Below, one piece after another: positions 1 to 7,014 of a stretch of 16,933 bases of DNA; position 1 is the stretch's first letter; the number at the start of each line of letters is the position of its first letter. Below the pieces are notes generated by a model. That model did not search any database, was not told the origin of the DNA, and saw only the letters and a program-made list of their open reading frames with translations. The translations under genes were made by a program, and so were the position numbers. The stretch is taken from contig CALFEY010000311.1 of NCBI GenBank assembly GCA_937958295.1, positions 1 to 16,933 of the forward strand, read 5' to 3'. This DNA comes from an uncultured Pseudomonadota bacterium. Its GTDB lineage: Bacteria; Pseudomonadota; Gammaproteobacteria; Burkholderiales; Casimicrobiaceae.

Positions 1-176
1 CCGCCGCCCTTGCCGCGGCCGCCGGCGTGGATCTGCGCCTTCACCACCCACACAGGCCCGCCCAGGGTCTGCGCAGCCTTCACGGCCTCATCGACGCTGA
101 ACACCGGGATGCCGCGGGGCACCGGAATGCCGAATTTGCGGAAGAGTTCCTTGCCTTGGTACTCGTGGATTTTCAC
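1..176 (-). CDS. sucC: Succinyl-CoA synthetase beta subunit (ADP-forming), N-terminal part
   Basis: The reverse strand encodes about 58 residues before running off the left edge. It starts MKIHEYQGKELFRKFGIPVP and continues to a glycine-rich KAQIHAGGRGKGG stretch. This is the N-terminal ATP-grasp region of SucC, which with SucD converts succinyl-CoA, ADP and Pi to succinate, CoA and ATP in the TCA cycle. The start is GTG at 176, chosen because the family begins with MxIHEYQ and because GAGGAGG lies about 8 nt upstream. The GTG overlaps the TGA stop of the DUF2889 gene (GTGA), so translation is probably coupled. sucD would be expected further left, outside the window. Identification is secure; only the C-terminal part is missing. 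Confidence 0.95.
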   Translation of the reverse strand, partial: MKIHEYQGKELFRKFGIPVPRGIPVFSVDEAVKAAQTLGGPVWVVKAQIHAGGRGKGG

Positions 177-763
177 GAACGTCCCTCCTCGTTGGTGCCG
201 CTAGCGGGAATTGCGGGGGTGGTGCCGCGATGCCACATGGGGTAGAAGCGGCGCACGTTGTCGGTGGTGGTCTCGAGCGCGTGGCAGCGATCGAGCTGGA
301 ACGGCTTGTCGTGGCCGGAGTCCTCGCGGCGCAGGCTCGAGAACGTCTGGATGGCGGCGGTGGGCAAGTACGACAGCATTTCGGTGAGATGCGTGCACCC
401 TTTCACGCCGCCCAGCGTGTCGTGCAGGCGCTTGCGGAAATTCTGGACGAGATTAGCGCCAATCAACTTTCGATACTCAGGACCGATGGTGCTGCACACG
501 CCCGGATACGGGCTGCTGTCGGTAACCGCCTCGATGTCGCGAATGAAGAAGTCGCGGTCGATGGTCGCGCGAATCCACATGTCGTGCACCGGGATGCCGG
601 CGGGGCGCACACCGGTCAAGAGCTGGAAATCGTGATCCTTGACGTCGGCGAGGTGCGCCTCGATGTCGAACAAGCCATCGCCCCGCGCATAGCCGTCGAA
701 TGTCACGGCCCGGCAATGCAGCCGTTCGCGTGGCACGGTGGGCATGGAAAGCGGATGCGTCAC
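173..763 (-). CDS. DUF2889 family protein
   Basis: This 196-residue protein has the layout I associate with DUF2889: an RxVTFDGYARGDGLFDIEAH opening (about residues 18-37), a central VHDMWIRATID block followed by RDIEAVTDSSPYP, and LGGVKGCTHLTEML near residue 120. The biochemical function of the family is not known. There is no signal peptide or membrane segment, so it should be cytoplasmic. The start is GTG at 763, supported by AGGAAG about 8 nt upstream; an internal ATG at 745 has no ribosome binding site. Its stop overlaps the sucC start by the GTGA quartet, so it is the first gene of a sucC-containing operon. That placement suggests a tie to central carbon metabolism but does not prove one. 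Confidence 0.85.
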   Translation of the reverse strand: MTHPLSMPTVPRERLHCRAVTFDGYARGDGLFDIEAHLADVKDHDFQLLTGVRPAGIPVHDMWIRATIDRDFFIRDIEAVTDSSPYPGVCSTIGPEYRKLIGANLVQNFRKRLHDTLGGVKGCTHLTEMLSYLPTAAIQTFSSLRREDSGHDKPFQLDRCHALETTTDNVRRFYPMWHRGTTPAIPASGTNEEGRS

Positions 764-846
764 GACGGGTGCTTCCTGGTCTTGTCAGAAAGACCGCTCC
801 CTCGCGGACCCGCGTGGTCGACGGCTAGAATGGCGACAACCGCGCG

Positions 847-876
847 ATTCTACGACGCGGCGCACAAGACCTGCAA
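847..876 (-). promoter_or_regulatory. Possible sigma70-type promoter for the DUF2889-sucC operon
   Basis: On the minus strand TTGCAG (876-871) is followed after 18 bp by TAGAAT (852-847), giving a predicted start near 840 and a 77-nt leader. The -10 is good (5 of 6) but the -35 is poor (3 of 6), and it lies next to the glpK ribosome binding site on the other strand. The promoter is inferred from sequence only. Confidence 0.3.
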
Positions 877-889
877 CGGGAGGTAAAAC

Positions 890-2374
890 ATGGCCTATGT
901 CCTGTCCCTGGACCAGGGCACCACCAGCTCGCGCGCCATCCTGTTCGCAGCGGACGGCACGGTGCACGCGCAAGCGCAGCGCGAGTTCCGCCAGATCTTC
1001 CCCCAGCCGGGCTGGGTGGAGCACGACGCCACCGAGATCTGGGCCACGCAATCGGGCGTGATGCACGAGGTGCTCGCCAAGGCGCGCATTGACGCGGCGG
1101 CCGTCGCGGCCATCGGCATCACCAACCAGCGCGAGACCACGGTGGTGTGGGAGCGCGCCACGGGCAAGCCGATCGCCAACGCCATCGTGTGGCAGGACCG
1201 CCGCACCGCCGACCTGTGCGAGGCACTGCGCGCCCAGGGCCATGAAGGGACCTTCGCGCGCAAGACCGGCCTCGTGCTCGACTCCTATTTCTCGGGAACG
1301 AAGCTCAAGTGGATCCTCGACCACGTGCCGGGGGCGCGCGCCCGGGCGGAGCGCGGCGAGCTCGCCTTCGGCACGATCGATTCGTGGCTCGTGTGGAACA
1401 TGACGGGCGGGAAGGTGCATTGCACCGACGCCAGCAATGCGAGCCGCACGCTGCTCTTCGACATCCACAAAGGCGAATGGGACGACGAGCTCCTGCGCAT
1501 CCTTACCGTGCCGCGTCCGCTCCTGCCGCAGGTGGTGGCGTCGTCGGGAGTGGTGGGCGAGACGATGCTCGGCGGGCATGCCGTACCCATCGCGGGCATC
1601 GCCGGCGACCAGCAGGCGGCGCTGTTCGGGCAGGCGTGCACAACACCGGGCCTTGCCAAGAATACCTACGGCACCGGCTGCTTCCTGCTGCTCAACACCG
1701 GCGACCAGGCGGTGGCATCGCGCAACCACCTTGTGACCACTGTGGCGTGGCAGCGCAACGGCCGCCTCGATTACGCGCTTGAAGGGAGCGTGTTCATCGC
1801 GGGGGCGGTGGTGCAGTGGCTGCGCGATGGACTGCAGATCATCCGGCACGCGCGCGACATCGAGGCGCTGGCGGCGAGCGTGCCCGACAACGGCGGCGTG
1901 TACCTGGTGCCAGCCTTTGCAGGACTGGGCGCGCCGCACTGGGACCCGCACGCGCGCGGCGGCATCTTCGGTCTCTCGCGCGGGGCCACCCGCGCGCACA
2001 TCGCGCGTGCGGCGCTGGAGTCGATCGCGTTCCAAAGCGGCGAGCTGCTAGCCGCCATGGAGCTCGATGCCGGCCTCTCGCTATCCGAGCTGCGCGTGGA
2101 CGGCGGCGCCGCCGCCAACGACCTCCTGATGCAGTTCCAGGCCGATCTCCTGGGCGTGCCGGTGGTGCGCCCGCAGGTGCTGGAGACCACCGCCCTTGGC
2201 GCCGCGTATCTGGCCGGGCTCGCGGTGGGCTTCTGGAAGAGCGACGAGGACATCGCCCGCAACTGGAAGGTGGACCGGCGCTTCGAGCCCTCGATGCCGC
2301 GCGAGCGCGTCGAGGCGCTGCGGGCCGAGTGGGCACAGGCCGTGGGACGGGTCAAGAGCAAGCCGGCCGGCTGA
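890..2374 (+). CDS. glpK: Glycerol kinase
   Basis: The 494-aa product is a FGGY-family glycerol kinase that phosphorylates glycerol to sn-glycerol-3-phosphate with ATP. Visible active-site elements are the DQGTTSSR phosphate loop (D8), NQRET (R81, E82), WQDRR (W101, D103), SYFSGTK (Y133) and GDQQAALFGQ with the catalytic base D240. Length is close to the E. coli enzyme (502). The start ATG follows GGGAGG with a 6-nt spacer. The loop that binds fructose-1,6-bisphosphate in E. coli (GGTR, with Arg236) is shortened and reads GGHAVP, so the arginine is absent. The C-terminal stretch used by E. coli enzyme IIA-Glc is also not conserved. Allosteric control is therefore probably different. No glpF or glpD is adjacent; the gene diverges from the sucC operon. 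Confidence 0.96.
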   Translation: MAYVLSLDQGTTSSRAILFAADGTVHAQAQREFRQIFPQPGWVEHDATEIWATQSGVMHEVLAKARIDAAAVAAIGITNQRETTVVWERATGKPIANAIVWQDRRTADLCEALRAQGHEGTFARKTGLVLDSYFSGTKLKWILDHVPGARARAERGELAFGTIDSWLVWNMTGGKVHCTDASNASRTLLFDIHKGEWDDELLRILTVPRPLLPQVVASSGVVGETMLGGHAVPIAGIAGDQQAALFGQACTTPGLAKNTYGTGCFLLLNTGDQAVASRNHLVTTVAWQRNGRLDYALEGSVFIAGAVVQWLRDGLQIIRHARDIEALAASVPDNGGVYLVPAFAGLGAPHWDPHARGGIFGLSRGATRAHIARAALESIAFQSGELLAAMELDAGLSLSELRVDGGAAANDLLMQFQADLLGVPVVRPQVLETTALGAAYLAGLAVGFWKSDEDIARNWKVDRRFEPSMPRERVEALRAEWAQAVGRVKSKPAG

Positions 2375-2393
2375 CGCCCCGCGTGTCGGGGCG
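2375..2393. terminator. GC hairpin between convergent genes, probable terminator
   Basis: CGCCCCG and CGGGGCG form a perfect 7-bp stem with a 5-nt loop directly after the glpK stop, and 8 bp before the stop of the convergent minus-strand gene. Neither strand has a T run after the stem, so this is not a canonical intrinsic terminator. Its place in a 26-bp convergent gap suggests a bidirectional stop or 3'-end protection. Confidence 0.45.
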
Positions 2394-2400
2394 CCATTCG

Positions 2401-3531
2401 CTACCGCGGAGCGGCCGGCCCGGTCGCGCCCACCCGCACCCCGTTGGGCGCGAACGGCATGTGCCGCGCATAGCCGGCTTCGTCCGCGCCGGCGCTCCGC
2501 GCGGCGCGCGCCACCGCCTCCGCATACGGCATGGGCGACTTGCGCGTCTCGAAGCGCAGGAGCGACGTACTGGCATCGAGGGCCACGATGTACCTCGCGA
2601 GGTTGTAGAAGAGATACGTCGCGAACAGGTTGTCGTAGTCCTCATACTCATCGGCCTCGCGCCGGAAGTCGCGGGAGAGCACCGAGGGAAAGCGGTCAGG
2701 CAGTTCACCGAACGTGCCGTTCTCCGGCTCGTGCGGATCGACGTAAGGCGAGCCGCGATATTTGCGATAGAGCACCACGTCGAGGCCGTAGCCGCGCTTG
2801 CCCCACTCTTCGAGCAACTTCACGGCCATCTCGGTGGGCACGTTGGCGTTGCGCGCCGTGACGAGCGGCCGCCGCAGGAGGCGCGACTTGCCCTCGACCA
2901 CGAGCGTGTCGTAGCCCGCGCCGTAGCGAAAGGCCGAGCCGATGGTCTTGGCGCAATTCAGGCGCAGGTAGTCGTAGCGCACCTCGCCGTCGTGGTACTC
3001 CGTGCGACGCGCGCGCGCATGGTAATCGGCGTTGATCCGCTCGAAGTAGCGCACGAGCGCGGCGACCTCGGCGCGCGGCACGCCGTAGGCGCGGATGGCG
3101 AGCACCGATCGTTTGTAGATCTCGCCATAGTCCAGCCCGAACGACGCCTTGGCGCTCACCGACGATGTCGTGCCGTAGAGGTACTCGCTCCTGGGAATCC
3201 TCACGATGAGGTCGTCGGTGTAGAAGTCTTCGGCGTGCTTGGGTTCGCGATCGGCGTAGAAGTTGGCGGAGTACACGGTCTCGTCGCCGCCGGCGTCGTC
3301 CCTGACGGCGAGGGCTAGATGCCCGGCCGACCCGCCCTTGGACGTGCCGTAGCTCACCAGGAGCTCGAGGTCGGGCCGGTCCGCGCGCAGCTCGCGCATC
3401 ACCGCATCGAGGTTCGCGGGCGTTGGACCGCCCGGCGTGGCGAAGTCCGCCGCCGCGGTGCTCGCGGCGGCGAGAAGGAGCGCGCAGGTCCAGCCGGCCA
3501 GGCACAGGCGCGAGGGATGGATGTGGATCAT
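2401..3531 (-). CDS. Exported protein of unknown function, possible permuted papain-like (NlpC/P60-type) fold
   Basis: I do not recognise a named family. The 376-aa product begins MIHIHPSRLCLAGWTCALLL and has a hydrophobic core and a probable Sec cleavage after STAAA (about residue 28), so it should be periplasmic. Two features stand out: GSAGHLALAVRD (His71) and, far downstream, LRLNCAKTIGSAF (Cys193). A His-then-Cys order is what permuted papain-like enzymes (YiiX/LRAT/Lnb-N type) show, but this is inference from motifs only. The C-terminal third contains an acidic EADEYEDYDN stretch and aromatic-rich helices. The start ATG at 3531 was chosen for the signal peptide; an in-frame GTG at 3546 is an alternative. 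The reading frame stays open further upstream, but a -10-like TACAAT at 3591-3586 would place the transcript start near 3579, downstream of that extension. It is convergent with glpK and divergent from marR. Confidence 0.72.
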   Translation of the reverse strand: MIHIHPSRLCLAGWTCALLLAAASTAAADFATPGGPTPANLDAVMRELRADRPDLELLVSYGTSKGGSAGHLALAVRDDAGGDETVYSANFYADREPKHAEDFYTDDLIVRIPRSEYLYGTTSSVSAKASFGLDYGEIYKRSVLAIRAYGVPRAEVAALVRYFERINADYHARARRTEYHDGEVRYDYLRLNCAKTIGSAFRYGAGYDTLVVEGKSRLLRRPLVTARNANVPTEMAVKLLEEWGKRGYGLDVVLYRKYRGSPYVDPHEPENGTFGELPDRFPSVLSRDFRREADEYEDYDNLFATYLFYNLARYIVALDASTSLLRFETRKSPMPYAEAVARAARSAGADEAGYARHMPFAPNGVRVGATGPAAPR

Positions 3532-3648
3532 CGGGGGATAGCTCACGGGCTCTTGCAAGGCCGCGAGCACGGTCGCGACAGCCGCATTGTAGGCTCGGTG
3601 AGATCCCGGGCAGCGCGCTCTCGCGCCACCCCGAAGATTCGCTCCTGC

Positions 3649-3690
3649 GTGCACGGACGTGCACATGCACGTATAATTAGGTGCATATGC
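3649..3690 (+). promoter_or_regulatory. Promoter with embedded palindromic operator upstream of the MarR gene
   Basis: A perfect TATAAT lies at 3672-3677. A 16-bp inverted repeat, ACGTGCA-CA-TGCACGT (3657-3672), fills the space where a repressor would exclude RNA polymerase. A second pair of arms, TGCAC (3666-3670) and GTGCA (3681-3685), brackets the -10. The -35 region is weak (GTGCAC at 3649-3654). The predicted transcription start, about 3684, is only a few bases from the ATG at 3687. Autoregulation through such palindromes is common for MarR regulators; here it is inferred. Confidence 0.6.
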
Positions 3691-4139
3691 GCCCTTCTCC
3701 CGCCTGCGTATGCGGCCGCCTCCGTCGGGCGGCGCGCGCCCTCACGCAGATGTACGACGACACCATGGCCCCGTGCGGCGTGCGCATCACCCAGTTCTCG
3801 CTCCTGCGCACGCTTGCCCGCGGGGGCCCGATGCGCATCTCGGCACTCGCCGCGGCCACGCTCCTCGACCGCACGGCCCTGTCGCGCAACCTTGAGCCGC
3901 TCGTCGCGCAAGGCCTTGTCAGGATCGCCCCGGGCCGCGACGCGAGAACGCGCGAAGTCTCCCTCACTCCGTCCGGCAAGGCGGCGCTCGCCAAGGCCAC
4001 CCCCTATTGGCAGCGGGCGCAGAAGGAAGTCGAGCGTGCGCTGGGCGAGCCCCGCATCGAGACGCTGGTCGGCCTCCTGGCCTCGGTCGAATCGCTGCAC
4101 CCGTCGCCGGATGGCCGCCCCGCCGCGGCCCCCCGCTAG
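3687..4139 (+). CDS. MarR-family transcriptional regulator
   Basis: The 150-aa product has the size and winged-helix layout of MarR proteins. A helical dimerisation segment (about residues 10-35) is followed by TQFSLLRTLARGG, then the recognition region RISALAAATLLDRTALSRNL, the wing with GRDARTREVSLTPSGKAAL, and a C-terminal dimerisation helix. Such proteins usually repress their own operon and are released by small aromatic or lipophilic ligands. ATG at 3687 is preferred over an in-frame GTG at 3681 because the -10 box ends at 3677, which puts the GTG upstream of the likely transcript start; there is no Shine-Dalgarno sequence, so the mRNA may be almost leaderless. The MFS gene starts 12 bp downstream and is probably co-transcribed, making it the likely target of control. 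Confidence 0.88.
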   Translation: MRPSPACVCGRLRRAARALTQMYDDTMAPCGVRITQFSLLRTLARGGPMRISALAAATLLDRTALSRNLEPLVAQGLVRIAPGRDARTREVSLTPSGKAALAKATPYWQRAQKEVERALGEPRIETLVGLLASVESLHPSPDGRPAAAPR

Positions 4140-4151
4140 AAAGCCCATTCC

Positions 4152-5366
4152 ATGAATACGCTGCGCGCCGACTGGCGCACCCCCACTGCCGTGCTCGTTG
4201 CGAGCGCGATGATCCTGTCCATCGCGATGGGCATTCGTCATGGCTTCGGGCTCTTCCTGCAGCCGGTGTCGAGCGAGCTGGGCTGGGGCCGCGAGACATT
4301 CGCGCTCGCCCTCGCCGTGCAGAACCTGGTCTGGGGCGCCACGCAGCCTTTCACCGGCATGGTGGCCGACCGCTTCGGCTCGGCCCGCGTGCTGGTGGTA
4401 GGCAGCCTCCTCTACGTCTGCGGGCTCGTGCTGATGTCGTTCTCCGCCTCGCCGTGGCTCTTCGTGCTCACGGCGGGCGTGCTCATCGGCGTGGGCCTGT
4501 CCGGGGTGACGTACAGCGTGGTGTCCGGCGTGCTCGGACGTCGCTACCCGCCGGAGAAGCGCAGCATGGTGCTGGGCATCTCCGCCGCCGCCGGGTCGTT
4601 CGGGCAGTTCGCGATGCTGCCTCTCACGCAGTGGATGCTGTCGAACCTCGGCTGGCACGGCGCGCTCTACGTGCTGGCCGCGATCGGCCTCATGATCGTG
4701 CCGCTCGCCGCGGTGATGGTGGAGCGGCGCGAGGCCGGGGCGTTCGGCTTCCAACAATCGGCCGGGCAGGCCATCACCGAAGCGCTGGGCCATCGGCCCT
4801 ACATCCTGCTCACGCTCGGCTTCTTCGTGTGCGGCTTCCAGGTGGTGTTCGTGGGCATCCACCTGCCCTCCTACCTCGCCGACCGCGGGCTGCCGCCGCA
4901 CGTAGCGGTCACGGCACTCGCGCTCGTGGGCCTGTTCAACATCATCGGCACCTACCTCACCGGGTGGCTCGGCGGACGCATGCCCAAGCGCTACATCCTC
5001 TCGTTCATCTACTTCGCACGAACGGTGGTATTCGCGGTGTTCTTCTTCACGCCGCTGTCGCCTCTTTCGGTGTACCTGTTCGCGATGAGCCTCGGCCTGC
5101 TGTGGCTGTCGACAGTGCCGCCCACCAACGGGCTCGTCGCGCAGATATTCGGCGTGCGCTACATGGCGATGCTCACCGGGTTCGCCTTCTTCTCGCACCA
5201 GGTGGGCAGCTTCCTCGGGGCATGGCTCGGCGGCAAGCTCTACGACACCACGGGCAGCTACGACGTGGTGTGGTACCTCGCCATGGCGCTCGGCATCGTG
5301 GCGGGCCTGCTCAACCTTCCGATCGACGAGCGCGCGATCAAGCGGCCGCTGGCGCAGCCGGCCTGA
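4152..5366 (+). CDS. MFS transporter (monocarboxylate/oxalate-type)
   Basis: The 404-aa protein has about 12 hydrophobic segments with a short polar central loop near residues 195-215, as in major facilitator transporters. The motif-A loop between TM2 and TM3 is clear: GMVADRFGSARVLVVG (about 69-84). The opening MGIRHGFGLFLQPVSSELGW resembles the OxlT/monocarboxylate-porter branch, which moves small organic anions. Substrate cannot be read from sequence. The gene lies 12 bp after the MarR gene in the same direction, so it is probably the regulated transport partner of that repressor, either uptake of an organic acid or efflux of the inducer. The ribosome binding site is weak (AGAAAG upstream of ATG 4152). 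Downstream is a 423-bp spacer. Confidence 0.9.
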   Translation: MNTLRADWRTPTAVLVASAMILSIAMGIRHGFGLFLQPVSSELGWGRETFALALAVQNLVWGATQPFTGMVADRFGSARVLVVGSLLYVCGLVLMSFSASPWLFVLTAGVLIGVGLSGVTYSVVSGVLGRRYPPEKRSMVLGISAAAGSFGQFAMLPLTQWMLSNLGWHGALYVLAAIGLMIVPLAAVMVERREAGAFGFQQSAGQAITEALGHRPYILLTLGFFVCGFQVVFVGIHLPSYLADRGLPPHVAVTALALVGLFNIIGTYLTGWLGGRMPKRYILSFIYFARTVVFAVFFFTPLSPLSVYLFAMSLGLLWLSTVPPTNGLVAQIFGVRYMAMLTGFAFFSHQVGSFLGAWLGGKLYDTTGSYDVVWYLAMALGIVAGLLNLPIDERAIKRPLAQPA

Positions 5367-5789
5367 GGTCGCGCCGCTCCACTACTTGGGGGGCGAGCGC
5401 GGGGAGGCCCCAGCTCACTTTCGGCCGGCCGGCAAAATCGCGAGCGTGGCCAGGGCCGCGTCCACCGCGGGCCGCGCGGCGGCCGCGCGCAAGCAGGCGG
5501 GCTCCTGCAGTGAGCGAGCGTCGCCTCGCGCGCCGCGACAGACCCAACGCAGTGGGCGCAGCGAGGCGGCAGGCCATGGAGGCTCGACCCGCCCATGCCT
5601 GCCGTGGATGCCGCATGTACCGCCTGCGGATTCACCAAGGACGGGCCGGCAAGGCGTGCAGCGCTGCCCGCACCTTGGTCTGGCGATCGCTTTGCCCGGG
5701 GGCCGCCCAAGGGCGGGATAGGTGCGCTACCATCCCGCCGTAACGAGCCCGTATCGAACGGGCCCGCGTTCCGAAGGAGGAAATCCCCC
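5367..5789. other. 423-bp intergenic region upstream of phaA
   Basis: I find no convincing gene here. Open frames exist on both strands but they are arginine/alanine/proline-rich and have no recognisable motif or ribosome binding site. Visible structure is limited to CGCCC-AA-GGGCG (5704-5715), a TACCAT -10-like hexamer (5728-5733) without a good -35, and a hairpin at 5747-5763 in the putative phaA leader. A decayed gene or a dispersed repeat is possible. Confidence 0.5.
5747..5763 (+). promoter_or_regulatory. Inverted repeat in the phaA leader
   Basis: GCCCGT-ATCGA-ACGGGC forms a perfect 6-bp stem with a 5-nt loop, 26 bp before the phaA ATG and about 14 bp after a TACCAT -10-like box. It could be an operator or a 5' stabilising hairpin. 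It does not match the TGC-N3-GCA motif seen upstream of phaP. Confidence 0.35.
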
Positions 5790-6968
5790 ATGTCCGAAAT
5801 CGTCATCGTCGGCGCCCAGCGCACGGCCATCGGCAAGTTCGGCGGTGCGCTCGCCAAGGTGCCCGCCCCCGAGCTCGGCGCCACCGTGATCCGGGCGCTG
5901 CTGGCGCAGGCGAAGCTCGGCCCCGAGGCCGTGTCCGAGGTCATCCTGGGGCAGGTGCTGGCCGCGGGCAGCGGGCAGAACCCGGCCCGGCAGGCGCTGC
6001 TCAAGGCGGGGATCCCGAAGGAGGTTCCAGCCATGACGATAAACGTCGTGTGCGGATCGGGCCTCAAGGCGGTGATGCTCGCGGCGCAGGCCATCAAGTC
6101 GGGCGACGCGGACATCGTGATCGCCGGCGGCCAGGAGAACATGAGCGCCTCCCCGCACGTGCTGCCGGGCTCGCGCGACGGCTTCCGCATGGGCGATGCC
6201 AAGCTCGTCGACACGATGATCGTCGACGGCCTGTGGGACGTCTACAACCAGTACCACATGGGCGTCACCGCCGAGAACGTCGCCAAGAAGCACGACGTCA
6301 GCCGCGCGCAGCAGGACGAGTTCGCGGTCGCGAGCCAGAACAAGACCGAGAAGGCGCAGAAGGCCGGCCTCTTCAAGGACGAGATCACGCCGGTGCTGAT
6401 CCCGCAGCGCAAGGGCGATCCGGTGGCCTTCGACACCGACGAATTCCCCAAGCATGGCACCACGCTCGACGGCCTCGCCGGCTTGCGTCCCGCGTTCCTG
6501 AAGGACGGCAGCGTCACGGCCGCCAACGCCTCCGGTATCAACGACGGCGCCGCGGCGGTGCTCGTGATGACGGCCGAGCGCGCGGCCAAGCTCGGCCTTA
6601 CGCCGCTCGCCCGCATCAAGGCCTACGCCGTGGCCGGCGTGGACCCGGCGCTGATGGGCATGGGCCCGGTGCCGGCGTCGCGGCTGTGCCTCGAGAAGGC
6701 CGGCTGGCGTCCCGCCGATCTCGACCTCATGGAAATCAACGAGGCCTTTGCCGCTCAGGCCTGCGCGGTGAACAAGGAAATGGGCTGGGATACCAGCAAG
6801 ATCAACGTCAACGGCGGTGCCATCGCGCTCGGTCACCCCATCGGGGCGTCGGGCTGCCGGGTGCTCGTCACGCTGTTGCACGAGATGTCCCGGCGCAATG
6901 CCAAGAAGGGGCTCGCCTCGCTGTGCATCGGCGGCGGCATGGGCGTGGCGCTGGCGGTCGAGCGCTAG
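5790..6968 (+). CDS. phaA: Acetyl-CoA C-acetyltransferase (beta-ketothiolase)
   Basis: The 392-aa product condenses two acetyl-CoA into acetoacetyl-CoA, the first step of poly-3-hydroxybutyrate synthesis. Thiolase landmarks are complete: the nucleophile in NVVCGSGLKAV (Cys88), the ENMSASPHVLPGSR loop, NEAFAAQ, the GGAIALGHPIGASG motif (His349) and the acid/base cysteine in LCIGGGMG (Cys379). The start ATG at 5790 follows a strong GAAGGAGG site. phaB begins 46 bp downstream with its own good ribosome binding site, so the two form the classical precursor-supply pair. Unlike in the usual phaCAB arrangement, no PHA synthase precedes phaA. A role in fatty-acid or ketone degradation is possible for thiolases in general, but the adjacency to phaB supports the biosynthetic role. 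Confidence 0.95.
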   Translation: MSEIVIVGAQRTAIGKFGGALAKVPAPELGATVIRALLAQAKLGPEAVSEVILGQVLAAGSGQNPARQALLKAGIPKEVPAMTINVVCGSGLKAVMLAAQAIKSGDADIVIAGGQENMSASPHVLPGSRDGFRMGDAKLVDTMIVDGLWDVYNQYHMGVTAENVAKKHDVSRAQQDEFAVASQNKTEKAQKAGLFKDEITPVLIPQRKGDPVAFDTDEFPKHGTTLDGLAGLRPAFLKDGSVTAANASGINDGAAAVLVMTAERAAKLGLTPLARIKAYAVAGVDPALMGMGPVPASRLCLEKAGWRPADLDLMEINEAFAAQACAVNKEMGWDTSKINVNGGAIALGHPIGASGCRVLVTLLHEMSRRNAKKGLASLCIGGGMGVALAVER

Positions 6969-7014
6969 GCCTCGGCAACATCCACAACATCAATCCCGGG
7001 CAGGAGGAAGCAAC

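Noticed and set aside
785..2035. 416-codon minus-strand frame opposite glpK
   Set aside because: Antisense shadow; no domain is visible and glpK has its complete active site on the other strand.
3543..5198. 551-codon minus-strand frame opposite the MarR and MFS genes
   Set aside because: Composition is Glu/His/Arg/Gln-rich with no motif, a typical antisense shadow of a membrane protein gene.
5386..5721. Possible small genes in the phaA upstream spacer
   Set aside because: Arginine/alanine/proline-rich frames on both strands without ribosome binding sites, motifs or signal sequences; not supportable as genes.
6817..7014. N-terminal extension of phaB into phaA
   Set aside because: The extra residues are phaA sequence read in another frame; PhaB proteins start close to the cofactor loop, and CAGGAGGA precedes ATG 7015.
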